Shown piece by piece: positions 16,050 to 25,135 of a stretch of DNA of 64,000 nucleotides. This DNA is from CAZYMF01 sp964648215 (lineage in GTDB: Bacteria > Desulfobacterota > Binatia > HRBIN30 > JACQVA1). The stretch covers positions 1 through 64,000 of the forward strand of contig CAZYMF010000005.1 of the NCBI GenBank assembly GCA_964648215.1, read 5' to 3'. How positions within the stretch are numbered: the stretch's first letter is position 1; each line of letters opens with the position of its first letter. The notes under the pieces are model-generated. The model was given only the letters and a program-made list of their open reading frames with translations. It was not told the DNA's origin and did not search any database. The translations under genes were made by a program, and so were the position numbers.

Positions 16050-18395
16050 TTGCGAGCGCTGCCAACGATGATTCTGGTGGGGTTCGTTCTGCGCGCCACG
16101 GCCTCGATCGCTCAGGCTCAGCCCGTGGTCGGACCCGCCCCGTCGATTTCCTTCAGCCAGGTCCGGATCACCGGGAACCATCGGGTCGAGGAGGAAGCCA
16201 TTCGCGTGCAGCTCCACACCCACGCGGGTGGCGCCTACGATCCGGCGACGGTGGACGAGGACATCCGCAACGTCTATCGGATGGGCTTCTTCAGCGACGT
16301 GCAGGCGGAGGTGTCGCAGGAGAACGGCGCCTGGGTGCTCACCTATCACGTGGTCGAGCGGCCCGAAATCAAGGAGGTGCACCTCGAGGGGAACAAGAAG
16401 ATCGACCGCGAGGACCTCGATAACGCCCTGAAGATCCGCCCCAACACCATTCTCGATCCCACCAAGATCCGCCGCGGCATCGCGGAGGCCCAGAAGCTGT
16501 ACGAGAAGAAGGGGTACCTCGACGCCAAGATCACCTACACCACCAAGTCCGTGGCCGACAACGAGGTGGTCGTCACCCTCCACGTGGACGAAGGCAAGGT
16601 CGTCCGTATCAAGCACCTCGTCTTCGAGGGTGCCGAGCACATTCCGGCGTCGACGCTGCGCAAGGTGATGCAGACGAAGGAGGAGTGGTTTCTCTCGTTC
16701 ATCACCAACGCCGGCGTGCTCGATCGCGAGGTGCTCAAGACCGACATCGAGCGCTTGACGGCATACTACTACGATCACGGCTACATCGACGTCCGCATCG
16801 ACGAGCCGGTCATCGAACGCAAGGAGGACGGGCTCTACGTCACCATCAAGATCGACGAGGGCAAACAGTTCAAGGCGGGCAAGGTCGACCTCGCCGGTGA
16901 TCTGCTCCCCGACGACGACGCGCTGCGCAAACAGCTGACCTTGAAGGAAGGGGCAATCTTTCGCACCAGCGAGCTGCGCGCGGACATCAACAAGATCACC
17001 GAGTTCTACGGCGATCGCGGCTACGCCTTCGTCAACGTCACCCCCGACACGCAGATCGAGGCGGGCAAACAGGAAGTCAACGTCCTGTACAAGATCAGCA
17101 AGGGTCCCCTGGTCACGGTCGGCAAGATAGAGATCACCGGCAACACCAAGACGCGCGACAAGGTCATCCGCCGCGAGGTCAAAGTGCAGGAGCAGCAGCT
17201 GTTCTCCGGGTCCAAGCTGCGCAAGAGCCAGGAAAACTTGCGGCGGCTGGGGTTCTTCGAGGACGTCAACCTGACCACGCGCAAGGCCGGGAGTGAAGAC
17301 CATCTCGACCTTCTGGTGAACGTGAAGGAGGGGTCGACCGGCACCTTTTCCGCCGGCGCCGGCGTCGCCTCCGGCGAGTCCTTCCTGTTCAACGTGCGGC
17401 TGCAGGAGATCAACCTGTTCGGCCGCGGCCAGCGACTGGTGCTCAACGCCGACCTCGGCTCCATCCGTCGCCAGTTCCAGGTCAGCTTCACCGAGCCGTA
17501 CCTCTTCGACAGCCAGATGAGCCTCGGCGTCGATCTGTTCAACTGGGAGCTGATCTTCGACGAGTTCACCCGCGGCGGCACGGGTGGCGGTATCCGCACC
17601 CTGTACCCGCTGACGGCGCTCGGCTGGGACAAGCTGTGGGGCTTCTCTCTCGAGGACACCCGTCTCGGTCTCGAGTACCGGGCCGAGGAGGCCACGATCA
17701 AGGACGTCTCGTTCACCGCGGCCCAGACCATCAAGAACGAGGAAGGCTCGAGCCTGACCAGCAGCCTGACGCCGCGAATCTTCCGCGACACCCGCAACCA
17801 TCCGTTCGATCCCACCGGCGGGTCGCTGCAGGACTTCTCGATCGAGTTCGCCGGCCTCGGCGGGCAGAGCAAGTTCGTCAAGGTGGAGAGCCGCCTGCGC
17901 TGGTACCTGCCGTTCTACAAGAGCTCGCCGCTGGGCACGCTCGTGTTTGCGCCCGGCGTCACATTCGGCTACGGGCTCGGTTATGGAGGAACCAGTGGCT
18001 TGCCGCTGTTCGAGCGGTACTTTCCCGGCGGCATCAACTCGGTGCGCGGGTTCCTGGTGCGATCCCTCGGCCCGCGGGACAATGTGTTCAACTCGCGCGG
18101 CCAGCTGGTGCGGCGAGACGTCGTCGGCGGCAGCCAGGAGCTCGTGTTCAACAACGATCTGATCTTTCCCATCATTGAGTCGCTGGGGCTCAAGGGCGTT
18201 CTCTTCTTCGATGCCGGCAATGCGTTCCGATCGTCACAGGGTATAGCATGGAGCGACATGCGCATGTCGGTGGGCACGGGCGTGCGGTGGCTGTCCCCGA
18301 TCGGCCCGCTGCGCATCGAGGTCGGATTTCCCCTCAATCCACGGGTGGGCGATGACAAGCGGGCGGTGCTGTTCTCCTTCGGCGGGCCGCCCTGA
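16050..18395 (+). CDS. bamA: Outer-membrane protein assembly factor BamA
   Basis: This roughly 781-residue protein inserts beta-barrel proteins into the outer membrane. A signal peptide (TMILVGFVLRATASIAQAQ) is followed by five POTRA-like domains (about residues 35-400; for example SFSQVRITGNHRV and KVDLAGDLLPDDD) and a C-terminal barrel from about 420. The barrel includes the conserved loop motif VRGF, here SVRGFLVRSLGPRDN. A TTG start at 16050 is preferred because GGGAGG lies six bases upstream and gives a clean signal peptide. An ATG at 15954 would overlap lolD and an ATG at 16068 is internal. The barrel ends in FSFGGPP rather than a terminal aromatic residue. Confidence 0.93.
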   Translation: MRALPTMILVGFVLRATASIAQAQPVVGPAPSISFSQVRITGNHRVEEEAIRVQLHTHAGGAYDPATVDEDIRNVYRMGFFSDVQAEVSQENGAWVLTYHVVERPEIKEVHLEGNKKIDREDLDNALKIRPNTILDPTKIRRGIAEAQKLYEKKGYLDAKITYTTKSVADNEVVVTLHVDEGKVVRIKHLVFEGAEHIPASTLRKVMQTKEEWFLSFITNAGVLDREVLKTDIERLTAYYYDHGYIDVRIDEPVIERKEDGLYVTIKIDEGKQFKAGKVDLAGDLLPDDDALRKQLTLKEGAIFRTSELRADINKITEFYGDRGYAFVNVTPDTQIEAGKQEVNVLYKISKGPLVTVGKIEITGNTKTRDKVIRREVKVQEQQLFSGSKLRKSQENLRRLGFFEDVNLTTRKAGSEDHLDLLVNVKEGSTGTFSAGAGVASGESFLFNVRLQEINLFGRGQRLVLNADLGSIRRQFQVSFTEPYLFDSQMSLGVDLFNWELIFDEFTRGGTGGGIRTLYPLTALGWDKLWGFSLEDTRLGLEYRAEEATIKDVSFTAAQTIKNEEGSSLTSSLTPRIFRDTRNHPFDPTGGSLQDFSIEFAGLGGQSKFVKVESRLRWYLPFYKSSPLGTLVFAPGVTFGYGLGYGGTSGLPLFERYFPGGINSVRGFLVRSLGPRDNVFNSRGQLVRRDVVGGSQELVFNNDLIFPIIESLGLKGVLFFDAGNAFRSSQGIAWSDMRMSVGTGVRWLSPIGPLRIEVGFPLNPRVGDDKRAVLFSFGGPP

Positions 18396-18431
18396 TCCCG
18401 CTCGCGAACGAAGTCGGATGGAGGCATGAGA

Positions 18432-18953
18432 ATGAAATGGATCGCAGGGGTCGTACTGCTGGGCCTGATGGCTTCGCCGGTGCTGGCCGACAATGTGAAG
18501 ATCGGCTACGTCGATCTGCAGCGGGCGTTGAACGAGTCGAACGCGGGCAAGCGCGCGCGCGACGAGTTCAAGTCCCAGGTCGACAAGGCGCAGGCGTCGC
18601 TCAAGAAGCAGAAGGACGAGGTCGACGCGCTGCGCGAGCAGCTCGCGAAGAAGTCGATGGTGATGAAGGACGAGGAGCGCAGCAACCTGGAGAAGGAGCT
18701 CGCCCGCAAGGGTCGCGACTTCGAGCGCGCCTACAAGGACTCGCAGAGCGATCTGCAAGCGAAGGACAACGAGCTGACGGCCGGCATCCTGCGGGGCCTG
18801 CAGAAGGTGATCAAGCGGTACGGCGACAAGGAGGGCTACACCCTGATTCTGGAGAACTCCAGCAACGCGGTGCTCTACAGCGCCAAGGACGCCGATCTGA
18901 CCGACACCATCGTCAAGCTCTACAACGCTCGGGGTGACAAGGGGAAGGATTGA
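18432..18953 (+). CDS. skp: OmpH/Skp-family periplasmic chaperone
   Basis: This 173-residue exported chaperone would bind unfolded outer-membrane proteins. It has a signal peptide (KWIAGVVLLGLMASPVLA), then the Skp signature KIGYVDLQRALNES, a long amphipathic helix (about residues 40-115) that forms the tentacle-like arms, and a C-terminal segment LQKVIKRYGDKEGYTLIL. I chose the ATG at 18432 because GGAGG lies seven bases upstream, whereas the ATG at 18426 is only one base from it. It follows bamA by about 36 bases and its stop overlaps the fabZ ATG. Confidence 0.93.
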   Translation: MKWIAGVVLLGLMASPVLADNVKIGYVDLQRALNESNAGKRARDEFKSQVDKAQASLKKQKDEVDALREQLAKKSMVMKDEERSNLEKELARKGRDFERAYKDSQSDLQAKDNELTAGILRGLQKVIKRYGDKEGYTLILENSSNAVLYSAKDADLTDTIVKLYNARGDKGKD

Positions 18954-19417
18954 TGGGCGAGGGCGCCGGGGGTTTTGATCATCACGAGATCGCCGCGCTG
19001 CTGCCGCACCGGTACCCGTTTCAGTTCGTCGATCGGGTCCTCGAGTTCGTCGACCGGGAACGCATCGTCGCGATCAAGAATCTCTCCTTGCTCGATCCCT
19101 TCTTTCGCGGTCATTTCCCCGGCAACCCGGTCATGCCGGGCGTGCTGATCTGTGAAGCCCTGGCCCAGACCGGCGCTCTGCTCGCGCATCGCTCGACCGA
19201 CGGCGTGCCGCCCGACGCGGGCGTCGTGCTCAGCGGCCTGGACAACGTGCGTTTTCGCCGGCCGGTGGTCCCCGGAGACCAGCTGCGCCTGGAGGTGAAC
19301 ATCGTCCGCGTCCACCGGCCGCTGTGGCGGTTGCGCGGCAGGGCACTGGTCGAGGGACAGCTGGCGGCGGAAGCGCACATCCTCGCCATGGAAGTCAGCC
19401 GCAGCCGGCGGGCCTGA
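18953..19417 (+). CDS. fabZ: 3-hydroxyacyl-ACP dehydratase FabZ
   Basis: This 154-residue hotdog-fold enzyme dehydrates 3-hydroxyacyl-ACP in fatty-acid synthesis. That competes with LpxA for the 3-hydroxyacyl-ACP pool. The catalytic histidine lies in LPHRYPFQFVDRV (about residues 16-28). The hotdog-helix motif GHFPGNPVMPGVLICEALAQ carries the catalytic glutamate. It overlaps the stop of skp by one base (TGATG) and precedes lpxA by 20 bases, the classic arrangement. Confidence 0.95.
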   Translation: MGEGAGGFDHHEIAALLPHRYPFQFVDRVLEFVDRERIVAIKNLSLLDPFFRGHFPGNPVMPGVLICEALAQTGALLAHRSTDGVPPDAGVVLSGLDNVRFRRPVVPGDQLRLEVNIVRVHRPLWRLRGRALVEGQLAAEAHILAMEVSRSRRA

Positions 19418-19437
19418 GAGCGGACGGCAGGCAGACG

Positions 19438-20325
19438 ATGAGAGCCACCCCAGCCAAGGTCAAGACGCGCAAGCCCGCCGCCAAGCGGGCGGCGCGGCCG
19501 AAAAGGCGAAGCGCCAGGGACATCCACCCCACGGCCGTGGTCGCACGCGGCGCTGAGCTCGCCGACGGAGTCCGCATCGGACCGTATGTCATCATCGGCC
19601 CAGGGGTGCGCCTGGGCGCCGGCACCCGCGTCGGCCCGCACGCGGTGATCGAGGGACACACCACCATCGGCGAGGAAAACGTGATCTTCCAGTTCGCGGC
19701 CATCGGGGCGATCACTCCCGACCTGAAATATCGCGGGGAGGACAGCCAGCTGATCATCGGCAACCGCAACAGCATTCGCGAGTTCGCCACGCTCCATCCC
19801 GGCACCGCCGTCGGCGGTATGATCACTCGCATCGGCGACGACAACCTGTGCATGCCGTACAGCCACGTGGCGCACGACTGCCGCCTCGGCAGCCACATCG
19901 TCATGGCCAACGGTGCCCAGCTGGGCGGCCACGTCACCGTTCAGGACTACGCCGTGTTCGGCGCCCTGGTCGGCGTGCATCAATTCTCGACCGTGGGCGA
20001 GTCGGCGATGCTCGGCGCCGGCGCCATGGTGCCCCTGGACGTGCCGCCGTTCTGCAGCGCCGCCGGCGACCGGGCCGTGCTGCATGGCCTCAATCTCATC
20101 GGTCTGCAGCGGCGCGGCTTTGCCCCGGAGACGATCCGTACCCTCAAGCGCGCCTACCGCATCATGTTTCGCTCCGGCCTCAAGGTGTCCGAGGCGGCGG
20201 CGCGCAGCCGCGCCGAGCTGCCGCCGAGCCCCGAGGTCGAACGCTTCCTCGGCTTCATCGAGGGTTCCGCACGCGGCGTTTGCCGGCCGGCCGGCCCGGC
20301 CTCGGGCGCCGAGGGCGAGGACTGA
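19438..20325 (+). CDS. lpxA: UDP-N-acetylglucosamine acyltransferase
   Basis: This 295-residue enzyme performs the first step of lipid A synthesis, moving a 3-hydroxyacyl chain from ACP to the 3-position of UDP-GlcNAc. The left-handed beta-helix hexapeptide repeats run through residues about 35-210 (VIIGPGVRLGAG). The catalytic histidine is in SHVAHDC, and the HQFSTVGE segment is intact. The N terminus carries an unusual basic stretch of about 25 residues (KTRKPAAKRAARPKRR) ahead of the conserved IHPTAVV, so it is longer than the usual 255-265 residues. The ATG at 19438 is the only good candidate; an ORF start at 19324 would lie inside fabZ. Confidence 0.95.
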   Translation: MRATPAKVKTRKPAAKRAARPKRRSARDIHPTAVVARGAELADGVRIGPYVIIGPGVRLGAGTRVGPHAVIEGHTTIGEENVIFQFAAIGAITPDLKYRGEDSQLIIGNRNSIREFATLHPGTAVGGMITRIGDDNLCMPYSHVAHDCRLGSHIVMANGAQLGGHVTVQDYAVFGALVGVHQFSTVGESAMLGAGAMVPLDVPPFCSAAGDRAVLHGLNLIGLQRRGFAPETIRTLKRAYRIMFRSGLKVSEAAARSRAELPPSPEVERFLGFIEGSARGVCRPAGPASGAEGED

Positions 20326-20370
20326 GCGCCGGCTTCGCCCGGCGCGGCGGGGCTGCTACGCTGTCGCTCG

Positions 20371-21186
20371 ATGGAGTGGGTCGGACTAATCGCTGGGAAC
20401 GGGCGTTTCCCCTTGATTTTCGCGGAAAGTGCCCGGGCCTCCGGCCTCGCCGTGGTGGCCGTGGCCCACGAGGGCGAGACCTTGCCCGAGCTGGCGCCGC
20501 TGGTAGACAACATCACCTGGATCAAGGTGGGACAGCTCGAGCGCATGATCGAGGCCTTCCGCCAGCATCATGTCCGGCGCGCCGTGATGGCCGGCGGGTT
20601 GCGCAAGGCGGCGCTGCTCGAGCACTTTGCCCCCGACGAGCGCGGCACGCGCTTTCTCGCCGGGTTGACCGCGTTCTCCGACGACGCGCTGCTGCGCGGA
20701 CTGGCGACGGAGCTGGAGAGCGAAGGGATCAGCGTCGTCGATTCCGCACCCTTCTTGCGCTCGATCCTGGCGGAGCACGGGTCGCTGGCCGGGGGCGAAC
20801 CGACGGACGAGCAGTGGCGCGACATCCGCTTCGGCGTCGAGGTCGCCAAGGCCGTCGGCCGCTTCGACATCGGCCAGAGCGTCGTCGTGCGCTCGGGCAT
20901 GGTCCTGGCGGTCGAGGCCATCGAAGGCACCGACGCCGCGATCCGGCGCGCCGGCGTCCTCGGCGGTCGCGGCGCCGTTGCCGTGAAGGTGAGCAAGCCC
21001 GGCCAGGACCTGCGCTTCGACATGCCGGCCGTCGGACCCGGAACGGTGGCGGTGGCGCGAGAGGCCGGGATCGCCGTGCTGGCCCTGGAAGCCGACAAGA
21101 CGCTGCTGCTCGACAAAGCCCAGTTCCTGGCCGATGCCCGCGCCGCTGATCTGGTGGTGGTCGGCGTCGCGAGTCCGGAGAAATGA
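20371..21186 (+). CDS. lpxI: UDP-2,3-diacylglucosamine diphosphatase LpxI
   Basis: This 271-residue enzyme cleaves UDP-2,3-diacylglucosamine to lipid X and UMP. It is the alternative to LpxH used by alpha- and deltaproteobacterial-type genomes. Family marks are the N-terminal GLIAGNGRFPLIFAESAR, then GGLRKAALL, DDALLRGLA, DIGQSVVV and AVKVSKPGQDLRFDMPAVGPGTV. It lies 45 bases after lpxA and overlaps the following oxidoreductase gene by four bases. The expected metal and catalytic aspartates cannot be assigned with certainty by eye. A TACGCT box at 20357-20362 is eight bases before the ATG. Confidence 0.92.
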   Translation: MEWVGLIAGNGRFPLIFAESARASGLAVVAVAHEGETLPELAPLVDNITWIKVGQLERMIEAFRQHHVRRAVMAGGLRKAALLEHFAPDERGTRFLAGLTAFSDDALLRGLATELESEGISVVDSAPFLRSILAEHGSLAGGEPTDEQWRDIRFGVEVAKAVGRFDIGQSVVVRSGMVLAVEAIEGTDAAIRRAGVLGGRGAVAVKVSKPGQDLRFDMPAVGPGTVAVAREAGIAVLALEADKTLLLDKAQFLADARAADLVVVGVASPEK

Positions 21187-22127
21187 CCGCTCCGGGACGC
21201 AAGCTGCGCGCCGCGGTGATCGGCGCGGGCTACCTCGGCCCCTTTCACGCCGAGAAGTACTCCGGTCTCGCCACCGTCGATCTCGTCGGCGTCGTCGACA
21301 TCGACGGCTCCCGATCGGCGGAGCTCGCGGGGCGGCTGGGGACCCGAGCCTTCACCGACTACCGCGAGCTGTTCGGCAAGGTCGACTGCGTCAGTCTCGC
21401 GGTGCCGACGCCGGCTCACGGCGGCATCGGCAAGGACCTCCTTGTCCACGGCATCGACGTGCTGGTGGAGAAACCGGTCACCGCCACCGTGGCCGAGGGC
21501 CGCGAGCTGGTGGCGCTCGCCGAGAAGCACGGGCGCATTCTGCAGGTCGGTCATCTCGAGCGCTTCAATCCCGCCATTCGCTCCCTGGGCGGCGTGTTGA
21601 CGCGGCCGCGTTTCATCGAGTGCCACCGCCTGGCGTCGTTCATCGAGCGCGGTACCGAGGTGGACGTCATCCTCGACCTCATGATCCACGATCTCGACGT
21701 CATCCTCAGCGTGGTTCCGGGCGAGATCGAGCGCGTCGAGGCGGTCGGCGTGCCGGTGCTGACCGGGCAGATCGACATCGCCAACGCGCGGCTGCGCTTC
21801 GAGAGTGGTTGCATCGCCAACGTGACCGCCAGCCGGGTGGCGACCAAGCGCGAGCGCAAGATCCGCTTCTTCCAGGCCGATACCTACGTCTCGGTGGATT
21901 ACGACGCCAAGCGGGTGCGGGTGTATCGCCGGCGGCACCAGGAGACGGGTGCGCCGGAGATCGACGTCGCCGAGCAGCAGTTTCCTACCAGCGACGCATT
22001 GCTCGCCGAGGTCACGGACTTCGTCGAAGCGGTACGCGAGCGGCGTCCGCCGGTGGTCGACGGTCGCGCCGCCTTGCGCGCCCTCGAGGTCGCCCAGCTC
22101 ATCAAGGATTCGCTGGAGACCGTATGA
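21183..22127 (+). CDS. Gfo/Idh/MocA-family oxidoreductase within the lipid A cluster
   Basis: This 314-residue NAD(P)-dependent sugar dehydrogenase has an N-terminal Rossmann fold (AAVIGAGYLGPFHAEKY), the family EKP motif in LVEKPVTATVAEG, and a C-terminal alpha/beta domain with the DLMIHDLD segment. Its position between lpxI and lpxB, with four-base overlaps at both ends, makes coupling to lipid A synthesis near certain. The known precedent is GnnA, which oxidises UDP-GlcNAc at C3 before amination to give GlcN3N-type lipid A. No GnnB transaminase is visible here, so the product is uncertain. Confidence 0.85.
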   Translation: MTAPGRKLRAAVIGAGYLGPFHAEKYSGLATVDLVGVVDIDGSRSAELAGRLGTRAFTDYRELFGKVDCVSLAVPTPAHGGIGKDLLVHGIDVLVEKPVTATVAEGRELVALAEKHGRILQVGHLERFNPAIRSLGGVLTRPRFIECHRLASFIERGTEVDVILDLMIHDLDVILSVVPGEIERVEAVGVPVLTGQIDIANARLRFESGCIANVTASRVATKRERKIRFFQADTYVSVDYDAKRVRVYRRRHQETGAPEIDVAEQQFPTSDALLAEVTDFVEAVRERRPPVVDGRAALRALEVAQLIKDSLETV

Positions 22128-23284
22128 GCGAGTCGCCACCGATGGCCGGCCCGCAGCCGGCGGGGAGCGCGAAACGTGTCCTCCTGGTGGCCGGCGAGGC
22201 CTCCGGCGATCTCCACGCCGCGGCGCTGGTGGATGCCGTGCGCCAGGCGGATCCGTCAGTGGAGTTTTGGGGAGTCGGCGGCCAGCACCTGCGAACCGCG
22301 GGAATGCACGTGCTCGTCGATACGGCGCACGTCGCCACCATGGGACTGACCGAAACCTTCGGCATGCTCGGGCGGCTCGTGGGAACGTACCGTCGGCTGC
22401 TCCGCTTTCTCGACGAGCAGAAGCCCGCGCTGGTGATTCTGGTCGACTATCCGGAGTTCAATTTGCTGCTCGCGCGCCAGGCCAAGCGGCGGGGCATTCG
22501 CGTGTTCTACTTCATCGGGCCGCAGGTGTGGGCGTGGCGGCGTGGCCGCGTGCGCAAGATCGTGCAGCGGGTCGACCGCATGGCGGTGGTGTTTCCCTTC
22601 GAGCCCGAACTCTACAACAACGGCCGGGCGGTGGCCGAGTTCGTCGGCCATCCGCTGCTCGATCGCGTTCGCGTGACGCGGACGCGCGAGGAAACCTTGG
22701 CCCGCCACGGTCTCGACCCGCAGCGGCGCACCCTCGCCATCTTGCCGGGAAGCCGCAAGAAGGAGGTCCGCTATCTTCTGGAGCCGAGCTTGGTGGCGGC
22801 GCGGCGGCTGGTGGACGAGGACGGCTGGCAGGCGATCGTGGCCCTGGCGCCGACCCTGACGGCGGCGGATCTGCGGGCGACGTTGGGGCGGGAGGTCGCG
22901 CTGCCGGTGGCGATCGACGACACGTACAACGTGGTGAACGCGGCCGACGCCGCGCTGGTGGCCTCGGGCACGGCGACGCTGGAGACGGTCCTGCTGGGCT
23001 GCCCGATGGTGATCATGTACCGCGTCTCGCCGTTCACCTTTGCCGTCGCGCGGCGCCTGGTGGATGTCGAAGCGATCGGCATGCCCAACATCATCCTCGG
23101 CCGCAAGGTGTTTCCCGAGCTGATCCAGAACGAGGTCACCCCGGAGCGTCTGGTGGCGGCCGTGCGCGAGCTGCAGGGCCATGGCCAGGAGCAGCGCGCG
23201 GCGCTGGCGGTCGTCCGCGAGCGTCTGGGAGGGCCGGGGGCAGCGCAACGGGCGGCCGCCATGGTATTGGAGCTGCTGCAATGA
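22124..23284 (+). CDS. lpxB: Lipid-A-disaccharide synthase
   Basis: This 386-residue GT19 enzyme joins lipid X to UDP-2,3-diacylglucosamine to make the lipid A disaccharide. Family features are the N-terminal LLVAGEASGDLHAAAL, GVGGQHLRTAGM, the DYPEFNLLLA segment, FYFIGPQVWAWR, LPGSRKKEV and the C-terminal NIILGRKVFPELIQNEVTP. The ATG overlaps the stop of the preceding oxidoreductase (ATGA), and the next gene begins at its own stop, so translation is coupled through three genes. A short N-terminal tail of about 16 residues precedes the conserved core. Confidence 0.95.
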   Translation: MSESPPMAGPQPAGSAKRVLLVAGEASGDLHAAALVDAVRQADPSVEFWGVGGQHLRTAGMHVLVDTAHVATMGLTETFGMLGRLVGTYRRLLRFLDEQKPALVILVDYPEFNLLLARQAKRRGIRVFYFIGPQVWAWRRGRVRKIVQRVDRMAVVFPFEPELYNNGRAVAEFVGHPLLDRVRVTRTREETLARHGLDPQRRTLAILPGSRKKEVRYLLEPSLVAARRLVDEDGWQAIVALAPTLTAADLRATLGREVALPVAIDDTYNVVNAADAALVASGTATLETVLLGCPMVIMYRVSPFTFAVARRLVDVEAIGMPNIILGRKVFPELIQNEVTPERLVAAVRELQGHGQEQRAALAVVRERLGGPGAAQRAAAMVLELLQ

Positions 23285-25035
23285 ATGCCCTCTACCGCCG
23301 GCTGCTGACCTACCTGCGACCCTACGTGTGGCCGTACTTCGCCCTCGCCATGGTGTGCATGGTCCTCTACAGCAGCACCAACGGGGTGATGCCGCTGCTG
23401 GTGCGGCACATCTTCGACGACGTGTTCAGCAACAAGGACGCGTTCGCCCTGAGGGTGCTCCCGATCATCATCATCGGGGTGTTCGTGGCCCGCGGCGTCT
23501 TCGGCTTCGGCAGCACGTATCTCACCGAGTACGTCGGCCAGCGCATCATCGCCGACCTGCGCAACCAGCTCAACGACCACGTCCAGCACCTCTCTCTGTC
23601 CTTCTTCAACCGCACCCCCACGGGGACCATCCTGTCGCGCATCACCAACGACGTGGCCCTGGTCCGCTCGGCGCTGACCGACGCGGTGGCCTCGATTCTG
23701 AAGGACGGGACCTCGTTGCTGGTCCTCGTGGCGGTCGCTTTCTGGCAGGACTGGTTGCTGTCGCTGATCGCCTTCGTCGTCTTTCCCGCCTCGGTGCTGC
23801 CAATGATCCGCCTCTCCAAGCGCCTGCGCGGCTTCAGCCGCAAGGGGCAGGTGTCGATGGCCAACCTGACGGTGCTGCTGCAGGAGACGGTGCAGGGAAG
23901 CCGGGTGGTCCGCGCCTTCGGCATGGAGGACTACGAGCAACGCCGCTTCGCCGCGGAGAACGATCGCCTGTTCAAGTTGGCGATGAAGGCGACGTGGATT
24001 CGGGCCTTCACCAACCCGATGATGGAGATCCTGGCGGCCTTCGGCATCGCCGGGGTGGTTTTCTACGGCGGCCACAGCGTCATCGAGGGCGGGCGCACGC
24101 AGGGCGCCTTTCTCGCCTTTCTCACGGCGTTGTTCCTGCTCTACGATCCCTTCAAGGCGCTGGCGAAGACCAACAACGTGATCCAGCAAGGCCTGGCGGC
24201 CGCCGAGCGCGTGTTCGAGTTTCTCGACTCCCAGACCGATGTGCCGGACAAGCCGGGGGGACGCGCTCTGGGTTTGGTGAGTGGGGGCATCACCTTCGAG
24301 CAGGTCGGCTTTCGCTACGAGCACGACATGGTTTTGAAAGACGTGAACCTGCGTATCGGGCGCGGGGAGGTGGTGGCCCTGGTGGGCATGAGCGGCGGTG
24401 GCAAGAGCACGCTGGCCGATCTGCTGCTGCGCTTCTACGACGTCGCCGCAGGAACCATCACCATCGACGGCATCGACATTCGCGACTACAGCCTGCAGAG
24501 CCTGCGCGCGCAGATTGCTCTGGTCACGCAGCACACGTTCCTGTTCAACGACACCGTGCGCAACAACATCGCCTACGGCAACATCGAGTGCGGCATGCCG
24601 GCGATCGTGGCGGCGGCCAAGGCGGCCAACGCGCACGAGTTCATCGAGGCGCTGCCGAACGGCTATGATACGGTCATCGGCGAGCTCGGCTTCAAGCTCT
24701 CCGGCGGCCAGCGGCAGCGGCTGGCCATCGCCCGCGCGCTGCTGAAGAACGCGCCGATCCTGGTGCTCGACGAGGCGACCTCGGCCCTCGACAACGAGTC
24801 CGAGCGGCTGGTGCAGGTGGCGCTCGAGACGTTGATGGCCGGCCGGACCACCCTGGTGATCGCCCACCGCCTGTCGACCATCCGTCGGGCCGACCGCATC
24901 GTGGTGCTGTCGGCCGGACGCGTCGTCGAGCAAGGCACCCACGACGAGCTGTTGGCCCTCAATGCCGAGTATCGCAAGCTCCACGATCTGCAGTTTCGCG
25001 ACGACGAGCCGCCGGCCGGCAAGACGCTGCACTGA
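23281..25035 (+). CDS. msbA: Lipid A export ABC transporter MsbA
   Basis: This 584-residue half-transporter flips lipid A-core across the inner membrane. The N-terminal domain holds six transmembrane helices (about residues 15-300). The ATPase domain has Walker A GMSGGGKST (about 371-379), the signature LSGGQRQRLAIARALL, and Walker B ILVLDEATSALD. The transmembrane region matches MsbA with VPLSLLFFNR-type HLSLSFFNRTPTG after the second helix. The ATG overlaps the lpxB stop by four bases. After its stop there is a 200-base spacer with short tandem repeats. Confidence 0.93.
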   Translation: MNALYRRLLTYLRPYVWPYFALAMVCMVLYSSTNGVMPLLVRHIFDDVFSNKDAFALRVLPIIIIGVFVARGVFGFGSTYLTEYVGQRIIADLRNQLNDHVQHLSLSFFNRTPTGTILSRITNDVALVRSALTDAVASILKDGTSLLVLVAVAFWQDWLLSLIAFVVFPASVLPMIRLSKRLRGFSRKGQVSMANLTVLLQETVQGSRVVRAFGMEDYEQRRFAAENDRLFKLAMKATWIRAFTNPMMEILAAFGIAGVVFYGGHSVIEGGRTQGAFLAFLTALFLLYDPFKALAKTNNVIQQGLAAAERVFEFLDSQTDVPDKPGGRALGLVSGGITFEQVGFRYEHDMVLKDVNLRIGRGEVVALVGMSGGGKSTLADLLLRFYDVAAGTITIDGIDIRDYSLQSLRAQIALVTQHTFLFNDTVRNNIAYGNIECGMPAIVAAAKAANAHEFIEALPNGYDTVIGELGFKLSGGQRQRLAIARALLKNAPILVLDEATSALDNESERLVQVALETLMAGRTTLVIAHRLSTIRRADRIVVLSAGRVVEQGTHDELLALNAEYRKLHDLQFRDDEPPAGKTLH

Positions 25036-25093
25036 GGGGGCGGTGAGTCGCGGGGAACTGACCGTGCAGCGCAGAGAAGGTCGGTCGCGGGGG

Positions 25094-25135
25094 GAAATGA
25101 GAAACAGGAAACGGGAAACCGGAAACTGGAAACCG
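25094..25135 (+). repeat. Tandem 7-base repeat, consensus GAAACNG, six copies
   Basis: Six units lie head to tail: GAAATGA, GAAACAG, GAAACGG, GAAACCG, GAAACTG and GAAACCG. The first five bases are held fixed in five copies while the sixth varies among all four bases. It lies in the 204-base spacer between msbA and the acyltransferase gene. Downstream, TTTTTCATTC occurs twice (about 25173 and 25202) and partly mirrors the left arm. The region is AT-richer than its surroundings. Its role is unknown. Confidence 0.8.
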
